Part shown: positions 25,228 through 34,041 of the stretch, one piece after another
How positions within the stretch are numbered: the stretch's first letter is position 1
How the letters are laid out: the number at the start of each line of letters is the position of its first letter
Source of the DNA: JBGPTF01 sp041490445
GTDB lineage: Bacteria > Acidobacteriota > Terriglobia > Acidiferrales > UBA7541
Assembly: GCA_041490445.1 (NCBI GenBank)
Contig: JBGPTF010000005.1
Span: forward strand, 124,001 to 188,000
Direction of reading: 5' to 3'
Length of the DNA stretch: 64,000 nt
The notes under the pieces: generated by a model
Database searches by the model: none
Told to the model about the DNA's origin: nothing
The model's input: only the letters and a program-made list of their open reading frames with translations
Translations under genes and position numbers: made by a program

Positions 25228-26663
25228 AGATTGTATTTCTGAAGTCGGCGATAGAGCGCGCTACGGCTCAGCCCAAGCGCTTTGCTCGCCTGGCTTACGT
25301 TTCCGGCATAGCGGGCCAGAGCCTTCTGGATGAGCACGCGCTCGACATCTTCCAGGCCCATTTCCTCGAGCCGCAAATTGGCTTCGCGGACGGGGCGCAG
25401 GCCCAAATCGCCAGCGGTGACCGTGCGGCCACCCTGCGCGAGGAGAACGGCGCGCTCGACGGTATGGTCGAGCTCGCGGACATTACCGGGCCAAGGGTGA
25501 TCGCGAAGCATCTGCAGGGCCACCGGGTCGAAATCCGCAGCGTCTTTCCGGTAGCGCAGCGCGTACTGGCGAAGGAAATGAAGCGCGAGCAGGGGAATGT
25601 CCTCGCGGCGCTCGCGGAGCGGGGGCAGATGAATCTCAATCGTGTTCAGGCGGAAGAGCAGGTCTTCCCGGAAACGGCCGCCGGAGACTTCAGCATTCAC
25701 ATCGGCGTTGGTGGCAGAAATGATGCGCACGTCCACGCGGCGCGTGGTGGAGGAGCCGACACGCTCGAGCTCGCCGGTTTCGAGGACGCGCAGCAGCTTT
25801 GCCTGCAGGTTCATGGGCAGGTTCGCAATTTCATCGAGGAAGAGCGTGCCGGTGTCGGCCAGCTCGAACCGGCCGACGCGGTCGGTGCGCGCGTCGGTGA
25901 AGGCGCCTTTGACGTGGCCGAACAGCTCGCTTTCGAAAACGCCCTCGGGCAAGCCGCCCGCATTCACGGTGACGAGTGTCTTGCCGGCACGCGGCGAAAC
26001 CGCGTAGAGGGTGCGCGCGATCACTTCTTTTCCGGTGCCATGTTCGCCGGTGATGAGCACGTTGGCGTCGGAGGGGCCCACGCGCGCGACCAATTCCATT
26101 ACCGGGCGCATTGCCGCCGATTCGGCGATCAGCTTGGGACGGCCGTCGGCGCGAAGCAGGCGATTTTCCGCTTCGAGACGCTGACTCTTGCGAATCGCCT
26201 GCGCCAGCTCGATCTGCGTGCGGAGGATGGCGAGCAGCCGCGCATTCTCCCAGGGCTTCTGCACGAAGTCCTTCGCGCCGCGACGCATGGCTTCGACGGC
26301 GAGCTCCAGGCTGCTCCAGGCCGTCATCACGACGACGGGCACGCTGCCATCGAGGGCGCGAATGCGAGAGAGCAGGTCGAGACCTTCCCGGCCAGACGTT
26401 GTGTCGCGCGCGTAGTTCAGGTCAATCAGCACGGCGTCGTATTCGCGCGTTTCGAGCGCCGAAAGAACCGCCTGCGGCGAGGCGACGATTTCGGTTTCGA
26501 AGCCTTCACCCTTGAGGAGCAGGCGCAGTGCTTCGCGCACGTCGGGCTGATCATCGGCCACGAGCACACGCATCGCATTGGAATGTCCGGACGCCATCGC
26601 TCCTCTACCAATACGGTAAGATTCTACAGCCGTTCCCGACAAATTAGCTTCCATGGTCCCCAT
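25224..26663 (-). CDS. Sigma-54-dependent response regulator, NtrC family
   Basis: About 479 residues from ATG 26663 (GAAGAGG just upstream); ATG 26654 or the internal Met before R-V-L-V-A-D-D are alternatives. The receiver has acidic pair V-A-D-D-Q-P-D and phospho-acceptor Asp in VLIDLNYARD. The AAA+ domain has Walker A GEHGTGKE, the sigma-54 contact loop GHVKGAFTDARTDR, Walker B TLFLDEIANLP and sensor R-finger region. The C-terminal Fis-type helix-turn-helix reads NVSQASKALGLSRSALYRRLQK. It should activate sigma-54 promoters when phosphorylated by the adjacent kinase. Its targets are unknown; the ADOP export genes immediately upstream are candidates. No convincing -24/-12 site was found by eye. 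Confidence 0.93.
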   Translation of the reverse strand: MGTMEANLSGTAVESYRIGRGAMASGHSNAMRVLVADDQPDVREALRLLLKGEGFETEIVASPQAVLSALETREYDAVLIDLNYARDTTSGREGLDLLSRIRALDGSVPVVVMTAWSSLELAVEAMRRGAKDFVQKPWENARLLAILRTQIELAQAIRKSQRLEAENRLLRADGRPKLIAESAAMRPVMELVARVGPSDANVLITGEHGTGKEVIARTLYAVSPRAGKTLVTVNAGGLPEGVFESELFGHVKGAFTDARTDRVGRFELADTGTLFLDEIANLPMNLQAKLLRVLETGELERVGSSTTRRVDVRIISATNADVNAEVSGGRFREDLLFRLNTIEIHLPPLRERREDIPLLALHFLRQYALRYRKDAADFDPVALQMLRDHPWPGNVRELDHTVERAVLLAQGGRTVTAGDLGLRPVREANLRLEEMGLEDVERVLIQKALARYAGNVSQASKALGLSRSALYRRLQKYNL

Positions 26664-26805
26664 CCCCTCTTCGCCCTCTCCTTGGAGGAGCCAGATATCT
26701 GAAGAACCGAGATTCAAAACTCGCAACGGTGCGCGCCAGAGGCAGCCAAGAAAGAGCCGAAAACTGACGGCCGTCTTTTTTGTCTTCCTCCTCAAGACGC
26801 CAGAA

Positions 26806-29271
26806 TTATTCGTAACGAAGCGCGACGAGTGGATCGACACGCATGGCGCGCCGCGCTGGCACGTAACACGCGGCGAGGGCCACTAAGCCCAACAGCACAG
26901 AAACGCCGGCATAGGTCAGCGCATCCGTCGGGCTGACGCCGAATAGCATGCTCGCCATCGTGCGGGAGAGCGCGAACGCCGCTCCCAGGCCGAGGACGAT
27001 TCCGATCGCCGCCAATCCCATGCCATTTCCCAAGATTAGCCAGTGAACATGGCGCGGTTGCGCGCCGAGCGCCATGCGGATGCCGAGTTCCTGGGTGCGC
27101 TGCGCGACGGAGTAGGCCATCAACCCGTAGATGCCGATCGCCGCGAGCGCCATCGCCACCGCAGAGAAGAGTGAGAGAAGAAGGGTGAGAAACCGCGGCT
27201 GGGATTCGGCGGCACTGAGCACGTCATCCATGGTCCGCACGCTGGCCACCGGCAACGACGGATCGATGCCGTGGATCACGGATACAGCACTATGTGCGAG
27301 CGATTGCGGATCGCCGTTCGTGCGCAACACGAAGTAGACACCCCGCAGCCCGAATCCGAAGTTCCTGTCCATCTGGCGATAGGGGAAGTACAGCTCAGTG
27401 CCGGCTGGCAGGTCGAGGCCGGCGTTTTTCACGTCTGCAACAACCCCGATCACCGTGCGCCACGGATCCTGGGAGCCCGGACGGATGCGGCGCCCAATAG
27501 GACTCTGATTCCCCCAGAAATGCCGGGCCATCGCCTGATTGATGACCACAACGGGCGGGGCGTCAGCGCCGTCTCGCGGCTCAAACGTCCGGCCTTCGAT
27601 CAACGGGATGCGCATCGTCTCGAAATAGTTATCGCCGACGGTCTGCCAGTAATCCACATTCTGGATGGGAGTATTCGGTCCCTGCGCCAGCCCTTCGATT
27701 TGCGTGTCGTTGGCGTTGATCCTGCGCGCCGGGGGCAGGCCGGAAAGCAGAGTGGCGGAACGCACTCCCGGCAAGGCAGACATCTGTTCCTGGACGCGCG
27801 ACCAGAACGAGATCAGGCTCTGGTTGTCCGGGTAAGAGGCATTCACCAGGATCACGCGCATTGTCAGGAGCCCATGGGGCGAGAAGCCCGGATTTTCCTC
27901 GAGTAATTTCAAGAAGCCGCGAACCAGAAGGCCGGAGCCCACGAGAAGAACAAGAGCGAGCGCCATCTCTCCCACCACGAGCGCGCGGCGGAACCACTGC
28001 GCGGCGACACTGGCCGTGGAACGACCAGAGGAGGACTTGAGAGAATCGTGCAGATTCCACGAAGCCACCTGCGCGAGCGGGGCAAGGCCAAAAATGACTC
28101 CGGTGATTCCGCAGGTGAACAGCGTGAACAGCAGCACTTTGCCGTTCAAGACAACCTCCGATACGCGAGGGATCATTCCGGCGTTCGTCGTGACGATCAA
28201 ACGAAGGCCGGCGTAGGCGAGCACGACGCCACACGCCGCGCCCAGCAGCGAAAGAACAGTGCCCTCTGTAATGAATTGTCGAGCCAGGCGGCCCAGCGAA
28301 GCGCCCATCGCTGCGCGTACGGCTGTTTCCCGGTGCCGCACTTCGGCGCGGGCGAGGAGCAAGTTCGCGACATTTACGCACGCGATCAACAGGACGAATG
28401 CCACCGCGCCCAGAAGGAGCATCATCGCGGGCCGGACGCTGCTGATGACTTCGGCCTGAAAGGGATACATCACGACCGGATGGTTCTTCGGGCTGAAGGC
28501 ATGGTTGTTGTCGGAGTCGGATTCGCCCCAATGTTGGACGAGCTGGCCCATCTCCATGTGCGCTTCGGCGAGGCTGACGCCGGGCTTGAGCCGGCCAAGG
28601 ACAGAAAGAAAATGACTGCCGCGGCTGCCGGGCTTGGCGGGGTCAATCTGAAGAGGGACCCAAATCTCCGGCGGGTCGTTTTCTCCCGGCGGGAACTGAA
28701 AATCCCGGGGCATCACGCCAATAATCGTGCACTTCACACTGTCCACCTGCGTATCTTTTCCGATGATGCCGGGATCGCCGCCAAAGGCGCGCTGCCAGAG
28801 GCCGTAGGAAATGAGGGCTGTCTGCGGCGCACCGGGCAAATCATCCTTCGGTGTGATGTTCCGGCCCAACATGGCCGAGACGCCCAGCATGTCGAGCATT
28901 CCGCCGGTGATGTAGGACTCCGTGACGCGAATCGGCTGGGTTGTCCCGGCGAGGTTCGCGGCGCCGTTCACCCAGCCCTCGATGGACTGCCAATCCTTCG
29001 TCTCCCGCTTGAGATCGAGATACTCGGGCGCGGACAGCCAGAAGCGCCGCAGCCCTCCGCCGGGAAAGCCGGGGAATTCCGAATAGATACGGACGAGCTC
29101 CTGCGGCTGCTTGAAGGGGAGCGGCTTCATCACTACGGCGTAGACGACGCTGAAGATCACCGTGTTCGCGCCGATGCCGAGGGCGAGCGTGAGCACTGCG
29201 ATCAATGTGAACGCCGGGCTCTTGCCCAGCATGCGAACAGCGTAACGGATGTCCTGCCAGAGCGTTTCCAT
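26806..29271 (-). CDS. ADOP family ABC permease (MacB/FtsX type), copy 1
   Basis: 821 residues from ATG 29271 (AGGAGG, 6-nt spacing). The N-terminus METLWQDIRYAVRMLGKSPA leads into TM1 (FTLIAVLTLALGIGANTVIF). A large MacB-like periplasmic domain follows, then three TM helices (about 275-400), a second periplasmic domain and three TM helices at the C-terminus, ending DPLVALRYE. This duplicated FtsX layout is that of the acidobacterial duplicated orphan permeases. It lies 10 bp after copy 2 in one transcript with an ATPase at 31730. The substrate is unknown; MacB relatives export peptides, lipids or antibiotics by mechanotransmission across the periplasm. Confidence 0.93.
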   Translation of the reverse strand: METLWQDIRYAVRMLGKSPAFTLIAVLTLALGIGANTVIFSVVYAVVMKPLPFKQPQELVRIYSEFPGFPGGGLRRFWLSAPEYLDLKRETKDWQSIEGWVNGAANLAGTTQPIRVTESYITGGMLDMLGVSAMLGRNITPKDDLPGAPQTALISYGLWQRAFGGDPGIIGKDTQVDSVKCTIIGVMPRDFQFPPGENDPPEIWVPLQIDPAKPGSRGSHFLSVLGRLKPGVSLAEAHMEMGQLVQHWGESDSDNNHAFSPKNHPVVMYPFQAEVISSVRPAMMLLLGAVAFVLLIACVNVANLLLARAEVRHRETAVRAAMGASLGRLARQFITEGTVLSLLGAACGVVLAYAGLRLIVTTNAGMIPRVSEVVLNGKVLLFTLFTCGITGVIFGLAPLAQVASWNLHDSLKSSSGRSTASVAAQWFRRALVVGEMALALVLLVGSGLLVRGFLKLLEENPGFSPHGLLTMRVILVNASYPDNQSLISFWSRVQEQMSALPGVRSATLLSGLPPARRINANDTQIEGLAQGPNTPIQNVDYWQTVGDNYFETMRIPLIEGRTFEPRDGADAPPVVVINQAMARHFWGNQSPIGRRIRPGSQDPWRTVIGVVADVKNAGLDLPAGTELYFPYRQMDRNFGFGLRGVYFVLRTNGDPQSLAHSAVSVIHGIDPSLPVASVRTMDDVLSAAESQPRFLTLLLSLFSAVAMALAAIGIYGLMAYSVAQRTQELGIRMALGAQPRHVHWLILGNGMGLAAIGIVLGLGAAFALSRTMASMLFGVSPTDALTYAGVSVLLGLVALAACYVPARRAMRVDPLVALRYE

Positions 29272-29281
29272 GCGGCTCCTC

Positions 29282-31720
29282 CTATTCATATCGCAGTGCG
29301 ACCATGGGATCGACGCGCATCGCTCGGCGCGCCGGGATGTAGCAGGCCAACATCGCAATTATCGCCAGGAGCAAAGCAACGCTGGCGAACGTGACGGCGT
29401 CGCCGGCACCCACGCCGAAAAGCAGGCTATCGAGCAGGCGCGTCATGACCATTCCCGCCACAGCGCCAAGCACCAGGCCAACTGCCACCAAGATCAGTCC
29501 CTGCCCCATCACGAGCCCTAAGACATCGCGCGCCTGTGCTCCGAGGGCCATGCGTACGCCGATTTCATGAGTGCGCTGACTGACCGAGTATGCGATGACG
29601 CCATAGATGCCCACGGCAGCAAGCAGCAACGCGACCGCTGCAAAACTGGCGAGGAGCAGCATCACGAAACGGCGGAGAGCGATCGAATCCGCAAGCAACT
29701 GATCCATTGTGGCGACCTGGAAGACGGCCTGGTCCGGGTCGAGAGAGTGGATCTGCGCGCGAACGGCGCTGAGCAAGCTCTCGGGTCGCTGTTCCGTGCG
29801 CACGACGAGCGTCATCCACGAAACTGGAAACTGCGCTTCGGGAACGTAGAGCTGCGTCTCGTCGGGGCCATCGAGACGAGACTGCTTCACATCGCCCACG
29901 ACGCCGACCACCGTGCGCCACGGCTGGTTTTCCCAGCCGCCGCGCCCGGGAAAGCGAATCTGCTTTCCAAGTGGGTTTTCACCGGGCCAGATCTGGCGCG
30001 CAAAAGCTTTGTTAACGAGCACGACCTTCTCTCCGGTTGCATCGTCGTGTTCCGTGAAGAGCCGTCCCTGCCGGAGAAGAATTTCCAACGTGCGAAGATA
30101 GCCCGGCGTGGCGATGTAGGTCGGAGTGGAGAATTCCTGCCCGGGTAACACCGGCCGATCCGCGATCTGAATTCCGCGGCCGTCAAAGTTGCCACCCATC
30201 GGCAGCACCTGCACCACGCCGGCGGATTTCACGCCCGGAAGAGCCTGTATTCGGTCGATCATCTGATTGTAGAAAGCCACCTGGTGGGGACCATCGGGAT
30301 ATTTCGCCGTGGACAAGTGGACATTCATCGTCAGAAGGTTTGCGGGATTGAAGCCGGGATTTACCTCGCGCAGGCGGAGCAACGTGCGGACCAGCAAGCC
30401 GGACGAAGCGAGGAGCACCAGAGCCAGCGCGACCTCCGAGACGACCAGCGAACTGCGCAAGCGATTGCGCGCCGCGCCGGCGCTAGACGTGCGGCCACCT
30501 TCCTTGAGAGATTCGATCAGATCGGTGTGCGTGGCGTGCAGAGCAGGCGCCACGCCGAAAAACACGCCGGTAAACAGCGAGAGCAGCGCCGTAAATCCGA
30601 GAACGGGAAGATCTATGTCCACGCTGTTGAGCGAAGGGATCACTTTCGCGCCAAGAGCAAGGATCAGGCTGACGCTCCAGGTGGCGAGCAGCAAGCCCAG
30701 AATTCCACCCGCAAGGCCCAAGAGCACGCTTTCGGTGAGGAATTGACGAACGAGGCGCGAGCGCCCCGCGCCAAGCGCTGCGCGGATGGCAATTTCTTTT
30801 TGCCGAGTGGTGGACCGCGCGAGCAAAAGATTGGCCACGTTGGCGCAAGCGATCAGCAGCACCAGGCCGACGGCGCCGAAGAGCAGCAGTAGCGCGGGGC
30901 GGAGGCTGCCGACCGTATCTTCGCGGAGGGTGACGAGGCGCACGCCGTAATTCGTGTTCGTCCGAGGATGCTCGCGCTCGAGCCGGCGGACGATCACTTC
31001 CATATCGGCCTGCGCCTGGTCGAGCGTGACACCCGGCTTCAGCCGCGCGATCGCGCGTAGATGCCGCGAGCTGCGCTCGTTATCTTCGTAGTTCTCTCCC
31101 ACCGGGCGATAGAGCTCAGCCGCAGGGCCATCGAGGATGCGGAAGGGCAAGGATTGAAACTCCGGCGACATTACGCCGATGACTTGATGTGGCCGGGCGT
31201 TCAAGAGAATGAACTGGCCGATAATTTTCGCATCGCCGCCGAATCGCCGCTGCCAGAGGCCGTAGGTGAGAATGGTAACTTGATCTTTGCCATCGATTTG
31301 TTCTTCGGGGAGAAAGGTGCGGCCGAGGAGCGGCCGGGCGCGCATGACATTGAAAAAGCCGTCGCCGACGATGACGGCGGGGACGCGCTCGGGCTCGCCG
31401 TTGCCGGTAAGGACGGGCGTCCAGCCGCTGACCGTCGTTACGTCTTCGAAAACATGATTTTGCGTCCGCCAATCCGCGACGTCGGTGGCGGATACCTGGC
31501 TGCGCTGATTTCCCCGGTCGCGCTCGTCTCCCCAGACCATCGCGATGCGCGAGGGATCGCGATAGGGGAGAGATTTGATCAAAACGGCGTCAAGGACGCT
31601 GAAGATCGCCGTGTTGGCACCGATGCCGAGGGCGAGCGTGAGCACTGCGATCAATGTGAACGCCGGGCTCTTGCCCAGCATGCGAACAGCGTAGCGGATG
31701 TCCTGCCAGAGCGTTTCCAT
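29282..31720 (-). CDS. ADOP family ABC permease (MacB/FtsX type), copy 2
   Basis: 812 residues from ATG 31720. Same architecture as copy 1: TM1, MacB-like periplasmic domain, FtsX core with G-L-V-L-L-I-A-C-A-N-V-A-N-L-L-L-A-R, second periplasmic domain, and last three TM helices ending DPMVALRYE. The first 35 or so codons are nearly identical at the DNA level to those of copy 1, while the rest has diverged strongly. It starts 9 bp after the stop of the ATPase gene, so ATPase and the two permeases probably form an ATP-driven complex. It is an exception to the orphan label, which refers to the usual lack of an adjacent ATPase. Confidence 0.93.
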   Translation of the reverse strand: METLWQDIRYAVRMLGKSPAFTLIAVLTLALGIGANTAIFSVLDAVLIKSLPYRDPSRIAMVWGDERDRGNQRSQVSATDVADWRTQNHVFEDVTTVSGWTPVLTGNGEPERVPAVIVGDGFFNVMRARPLLGRTFLPEEQIDGKDQVTILTYGLWQRRFGGDAKIIGQFILLNARPHQVIGVMSPEFQSLPFRILDGPAAELYRPVGENYEDNERSSRHLRAIARLKPGVTLDQAQADMEVIVRRLEREHPRTNTNYGVRLVTLREDTVGSLRPALLLLFGAVGLVLLIACANVANLLLARSTTRQKEIAIRAALGAGRSRLVRQFLTESVLLGLAGGILGLLLATWSVSLILALGAKVIPSLNSVDIDLPVLGFTALLSLFTGVFFGVAPALHATHTDLIESLKEGGRTSSAGAARNRLRSSLVVSEVALALVLLASSGLLVRTLLRLREVNPGFNPANLLTMNVHLSTAKYPDGPHQVAFYNQMIDRIQALPGVKSAGVVQVLPMGGNFDGRGIQIADRPVLPGQEFSTPTYIATPGYLRTLEILLRQGRLFTEHDDATGEKVVLVNKAFARQIWPGENPLGKQIRFPGRGGWENQPWRTVVGVVGDVKQSRLDGPDETQLYVPEAQFPVSWMTLVVRTEQRPESLLSAVRAQIHSLDPDQAVFQVATMDQLLADSIALRRFVMLLLASFAAVALLLAAVGIYGVIAYSVSQRTHEIGVRMALGAQARDVLGLVMGQGLILVAVGLVLGAVAGMVMTRLLDSLLFGVGAGDAVTFASVALLLAIIAMLACYIPARRAMRVDPMVALRYE

Positions 31721-31729
31721 GCGGCCTCC

Positions 31730-32419
31730 CTATGCTTTGCTGGCCTTCGCTTCGGTGGTTTCGACGATCCAACCGTCCGCCAACTGGATGATGCGGTTGC
31801 CGTAGGCGGCCCAGGCGTCGTTGTGCGTCACCTGGATGATGGTGGTGCCCTGCTCGTTGAGGTGCTTCAACAAATCCATGATCATTTTTCCCTGCGAGGA
31901 ATGCAGGCTGCCGGTAGGCTCATCCGCAAGGAGCAATTTCGGATTTCCGATCACCGCGCGCGCCACGGCAACGAGCTGCTGCTGCCCGCCGGAAAGTTGA
32001 TTCGGGTAGAGATCCTTCTTGCCAACAATTTGAAAACGATCGAGGACGTCGGCCACCATCGCGGTGCGCTCGGATTTCTTGATGTCGCGATAGGAAAGCG
32101 GCAGGTCGAGATTTTCGGCGACGGTCAAATGGTCGAGCAGGTGGTATTGCTGGAAGACGAAGCCGATGTACTTCTTGTGCAGCTCGACGCGGTGGCGATT
32201 GTCGAGCTTATGGACCGCGTGGTCCTCGACGTAGTATTCGCCCTTCCACGCACCGTCGAGCATGCCGATGATGCCCATCAGCGTGGACTTGCCGGCGCCG
32301 GACGGTCCCATGATCGTGATGAATTCGCCTTCGCGGATGTCCAGGTTGATGCGGCGCAGCACCCACGTCTTGCCCGCGCCTGTTTCATAGAATTTTTCGA
32401 TATCAGTCAGCTTGATCAC
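31730..32419 (-). CDS. ABC transporter ATP-binding protein (MacB/LolD type), set 1
   Basis: 229 residues from GTG 32419, with GAGGAGGAG immediately upstream. Walker A GPSGAGKST, Q-loop F-V-F-Q-Q-Y-H-L-L, ABC signature LSGGQQQLVAVARA, Walker B LLLADEPTGSL and H-loop QVTHND are intact. The size and the motif order match the LolD/MacB ATPase group that drives FtsX-like permeases. It is followed by the two ADOP permeases 29282-31720 and 26806-29271. Confidence 0.95.
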   Translation of the reverse strand: MIKLTDIEKFYETGAGKTWVLRRINLDIREGEFITIMGPSGAGKSTLMGIIGMLDGAWKGEYYVEDHAVHKLDNRHRVELHKKYIGFVFQQYHLLDHLTVAENLDLPLSYRDIKKSERTAMVADVLDRFQIVGKKDLYPNQLSGGQQQLVAVARAVIGNPKLLLADEPTGSLHSSQGKMIMDLLKHLNEQGTTIIQVTHNDAWAAYGNRIIQLADGWIVETTEAKASKA

Positions 32420-32479
32420 GGCTCCTCCTCAAGAGCGAAACCAGAAACTCGAAAAACGAACCTCAAAACTCGTGTCGCG

Positions 32480-32523
32480 GCCATGCGGACGCCGTATCGC
32501 AGGTCTTGGCCGATCGTTTCCAT
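32480..32523 (-). pseudogene. Relic of an ADOP permease N-terminus
   Basis: On the minus strand from 32523, ATG is preceded by GGGGAGCACC and encodes M-E-T-I-G-Q-D-L-R-Y-G-V-R-M. This is the ADOP N-terminal signature (compare METLWQDIRYAVRM). After that the frame turns into unrelated residues and runs into the ATPase leader, so it is a deletion remnant. Confidence 0.6.
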
Positions 32524-32588
32524 GGTGCTCCCCAAGTCAGACACAGATCCGCATGACGAGAACAGCTTCCCCAGACCGATGATTCATT

Positions 32589-33809
32589 CTAATTCACGGC
32601 GACGACAATCAGTGTCGCGTCATCCGCGAGCTCGCCTTCATTGAAATCGGCGAGCACCTCGAGAATTTTTTTCTGCAAAGCCGCCGCGCTCCGTTCACGA
32701 TTTTCCGAGAGAATCCGGAGCAAGCGTTGTTCGCCGAATTCTTCGCCGATCGCATTGCGCGCTTCGGTGACGCCATCGGTGAAGAGCAGAAGGCGATCGC
32801 CCGGGGTGAGATTCGTCTCACCCTGTTCGTAGGCGCAACTGGAAAAAACTCCCAACACGTCGCCGCCTTGCCGCAGACGCGTGTGTGACCCGTCCCGGCG
32901 CAGGTGAATCGGCGCATTGTGGCCGGCATTGGTATAGGTGAACCGGCGGGATGCACCGTCGAGCACTCCGTAAAAAAAGGTTACGAAGCGGTCGGCGGCA
33001 ATGTTCTGGCCAATGGAATGATTTGTGCGCGCGCAAAGCTGGGCGGGAGGCAGGGCCGCGGAGGCGAGGCCGCGCACGGTGGCCTGGAGATTGGACATCA
33101 GGAGTGCGGCCGGCACCCCTTTGCCGGCAACATCAGCGATGCACAGCCCGAGTTTCGATTCGTCGAATCGCAGGACATCGAAGTAGTCGCCGCCGACGAT
33201 TCGCGCGGGCTCCCACGCGCCCACAATTTCGAAACCGGGGACCTGCGGGATCTCTTTGGGCAGAAATCCCTGCTGGATCTGTCGCGCTTCCTCGATTTCC
33301 ATTTCCTGCCTGTGGAGCTGCAGGGTGGTCTGGTTTGCCTGGGAGACGCGCAGAGCTTCGTGGCGCAGCTCTTCACGGCGCGCCCAGCCTCGCTCGATCT
33401 GCGCGCGCAGAATTTCGAGCAGCCGCACATTTTCCCAGGGCTTTTCGACAAAATCGCCGACGCCGCGCTGCATGGCTTCGACCGCCAGGCCTACGGAGCC
33501 CCAGCCGGTCATGACGACAATCGGTGGAGTGTTACCGCGCGTGTTCAGAAGGGCGAGCAGGTCCATCCCTTCGCGGCCCGAAGTCGTGTCGCGCGCGTAG
33601 TTGAGATCCATCAGGATCAGGTCGAATGGCTCGGTGTCCAAGGCTTCCAGGATGCCGGTGGGAGACGTCGCGGTGCGGATCTCGTATCCCTGCCGTTTGA
33701 GCAGGAGGCGCAAAGCCTCAAGGATGTCCGCCTGGTCGTCAGCGATGAGGACGCGTGGCATCGCTTCCCGCCGGAAGGTTGTCACATCTTGCTCTGCTAA
33801 TGCGGCCAT
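32589..33809 (-). CDS. Response regulator with PP2C-type phosphatase output (RsbU-like)
   Basis: About 406 residues. Receiver (about 20-135): I-A-D-D-Q-A-D-I, phospho-acceptor in LILMDLNYARDTTSGREG, and K in VEKPWEN. A coiled-coil linker (about 145-185) precedes the SpoIIE-like PP2C domain (about 195-406) with metal ligands in IVGGDYFDVL, LCIADVAGKGVPAALLMSNL, LLLFTDGVTEARN and ELADDATLIVV. It should dephosphorylate an anti-sigma-factor antagonist or similar partner. No such partner gene is nearby. The receiver closely resembles that of the NtrC-like regulator at 25224, so one kinase might serve both. The start is uncertain: ATG 33809 is chosen, ATG 33761 is possible. Confidence 0.9.
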   Translation of the reverse strand: MAALAEQDVTTFRREAMPRVLIADDQADILEALRLLLKRQGYEIRTATSPTGILEALDTEPFDLILMDLNYARDTTSGREGMDLLALLNTRGNTPPIVVMTGWGSVGLAVEAMQRGVGDFVEKPWENVRLLEILRAQIERGWARREELRHEALRVSQANQTTLQLHRQEMEIEEARQIQQGFLPKEIPQVPGFEIVGAWEPARIVGGDYFDVLRFDESKLGLCIADVAGKGVPAALLMSNLQATVRGLASAALPPAQLCARTNHSIGQNIAADRFVTFFYGVLDGASRRFTYTNAGHNAPIHLRRDGSHTRLRQGGDVLGVFSSCAYEQGETNLTPGDRLLLFTDGVTEARNAIGEEFGEQRLLRILSENRERSAAALQKKILEVLADFNEGELADDATLIVVAVN

Positions 33810-33903
33810 CGGATTCTCGAAAGAACTCGCCAAGCAGATTTCACAAAGCTGAAAACAGTCTCCATGGGGACAAAGGGCAGATACCCTTCCAGACTTCGAA
33901 GTT

Positions 33904-33934
33904 CTGTAAGTTATTTTCTATTAGTAAGTTACAG
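33904..33934. promoter_or_regulatory. AT-rich repeat upstream of the receiver-PP2C gene, possible operator or promoter
   Basis: An AT-rich island contains CTGTAA (33904) and its inverse TTACAG (33929), plus a direct repeat GTAAGTTA (33906 and 33924, 18-bp period). It lies about 95 bp upstream of the start at 33809, in the only sizeable gap of this minus-strand block. Confidence 0.35.
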
Positions 33935-34041
33935 TTATTCAGGCAGGCTCGCGAAGGACTGAAGTGTCCGATTTCGGGACGCTTCTGTAGCAGCATCGAA
34001 CAACCTGTCCGGAAAGCTAAATCGGTGACTGAAAAGGCTTG

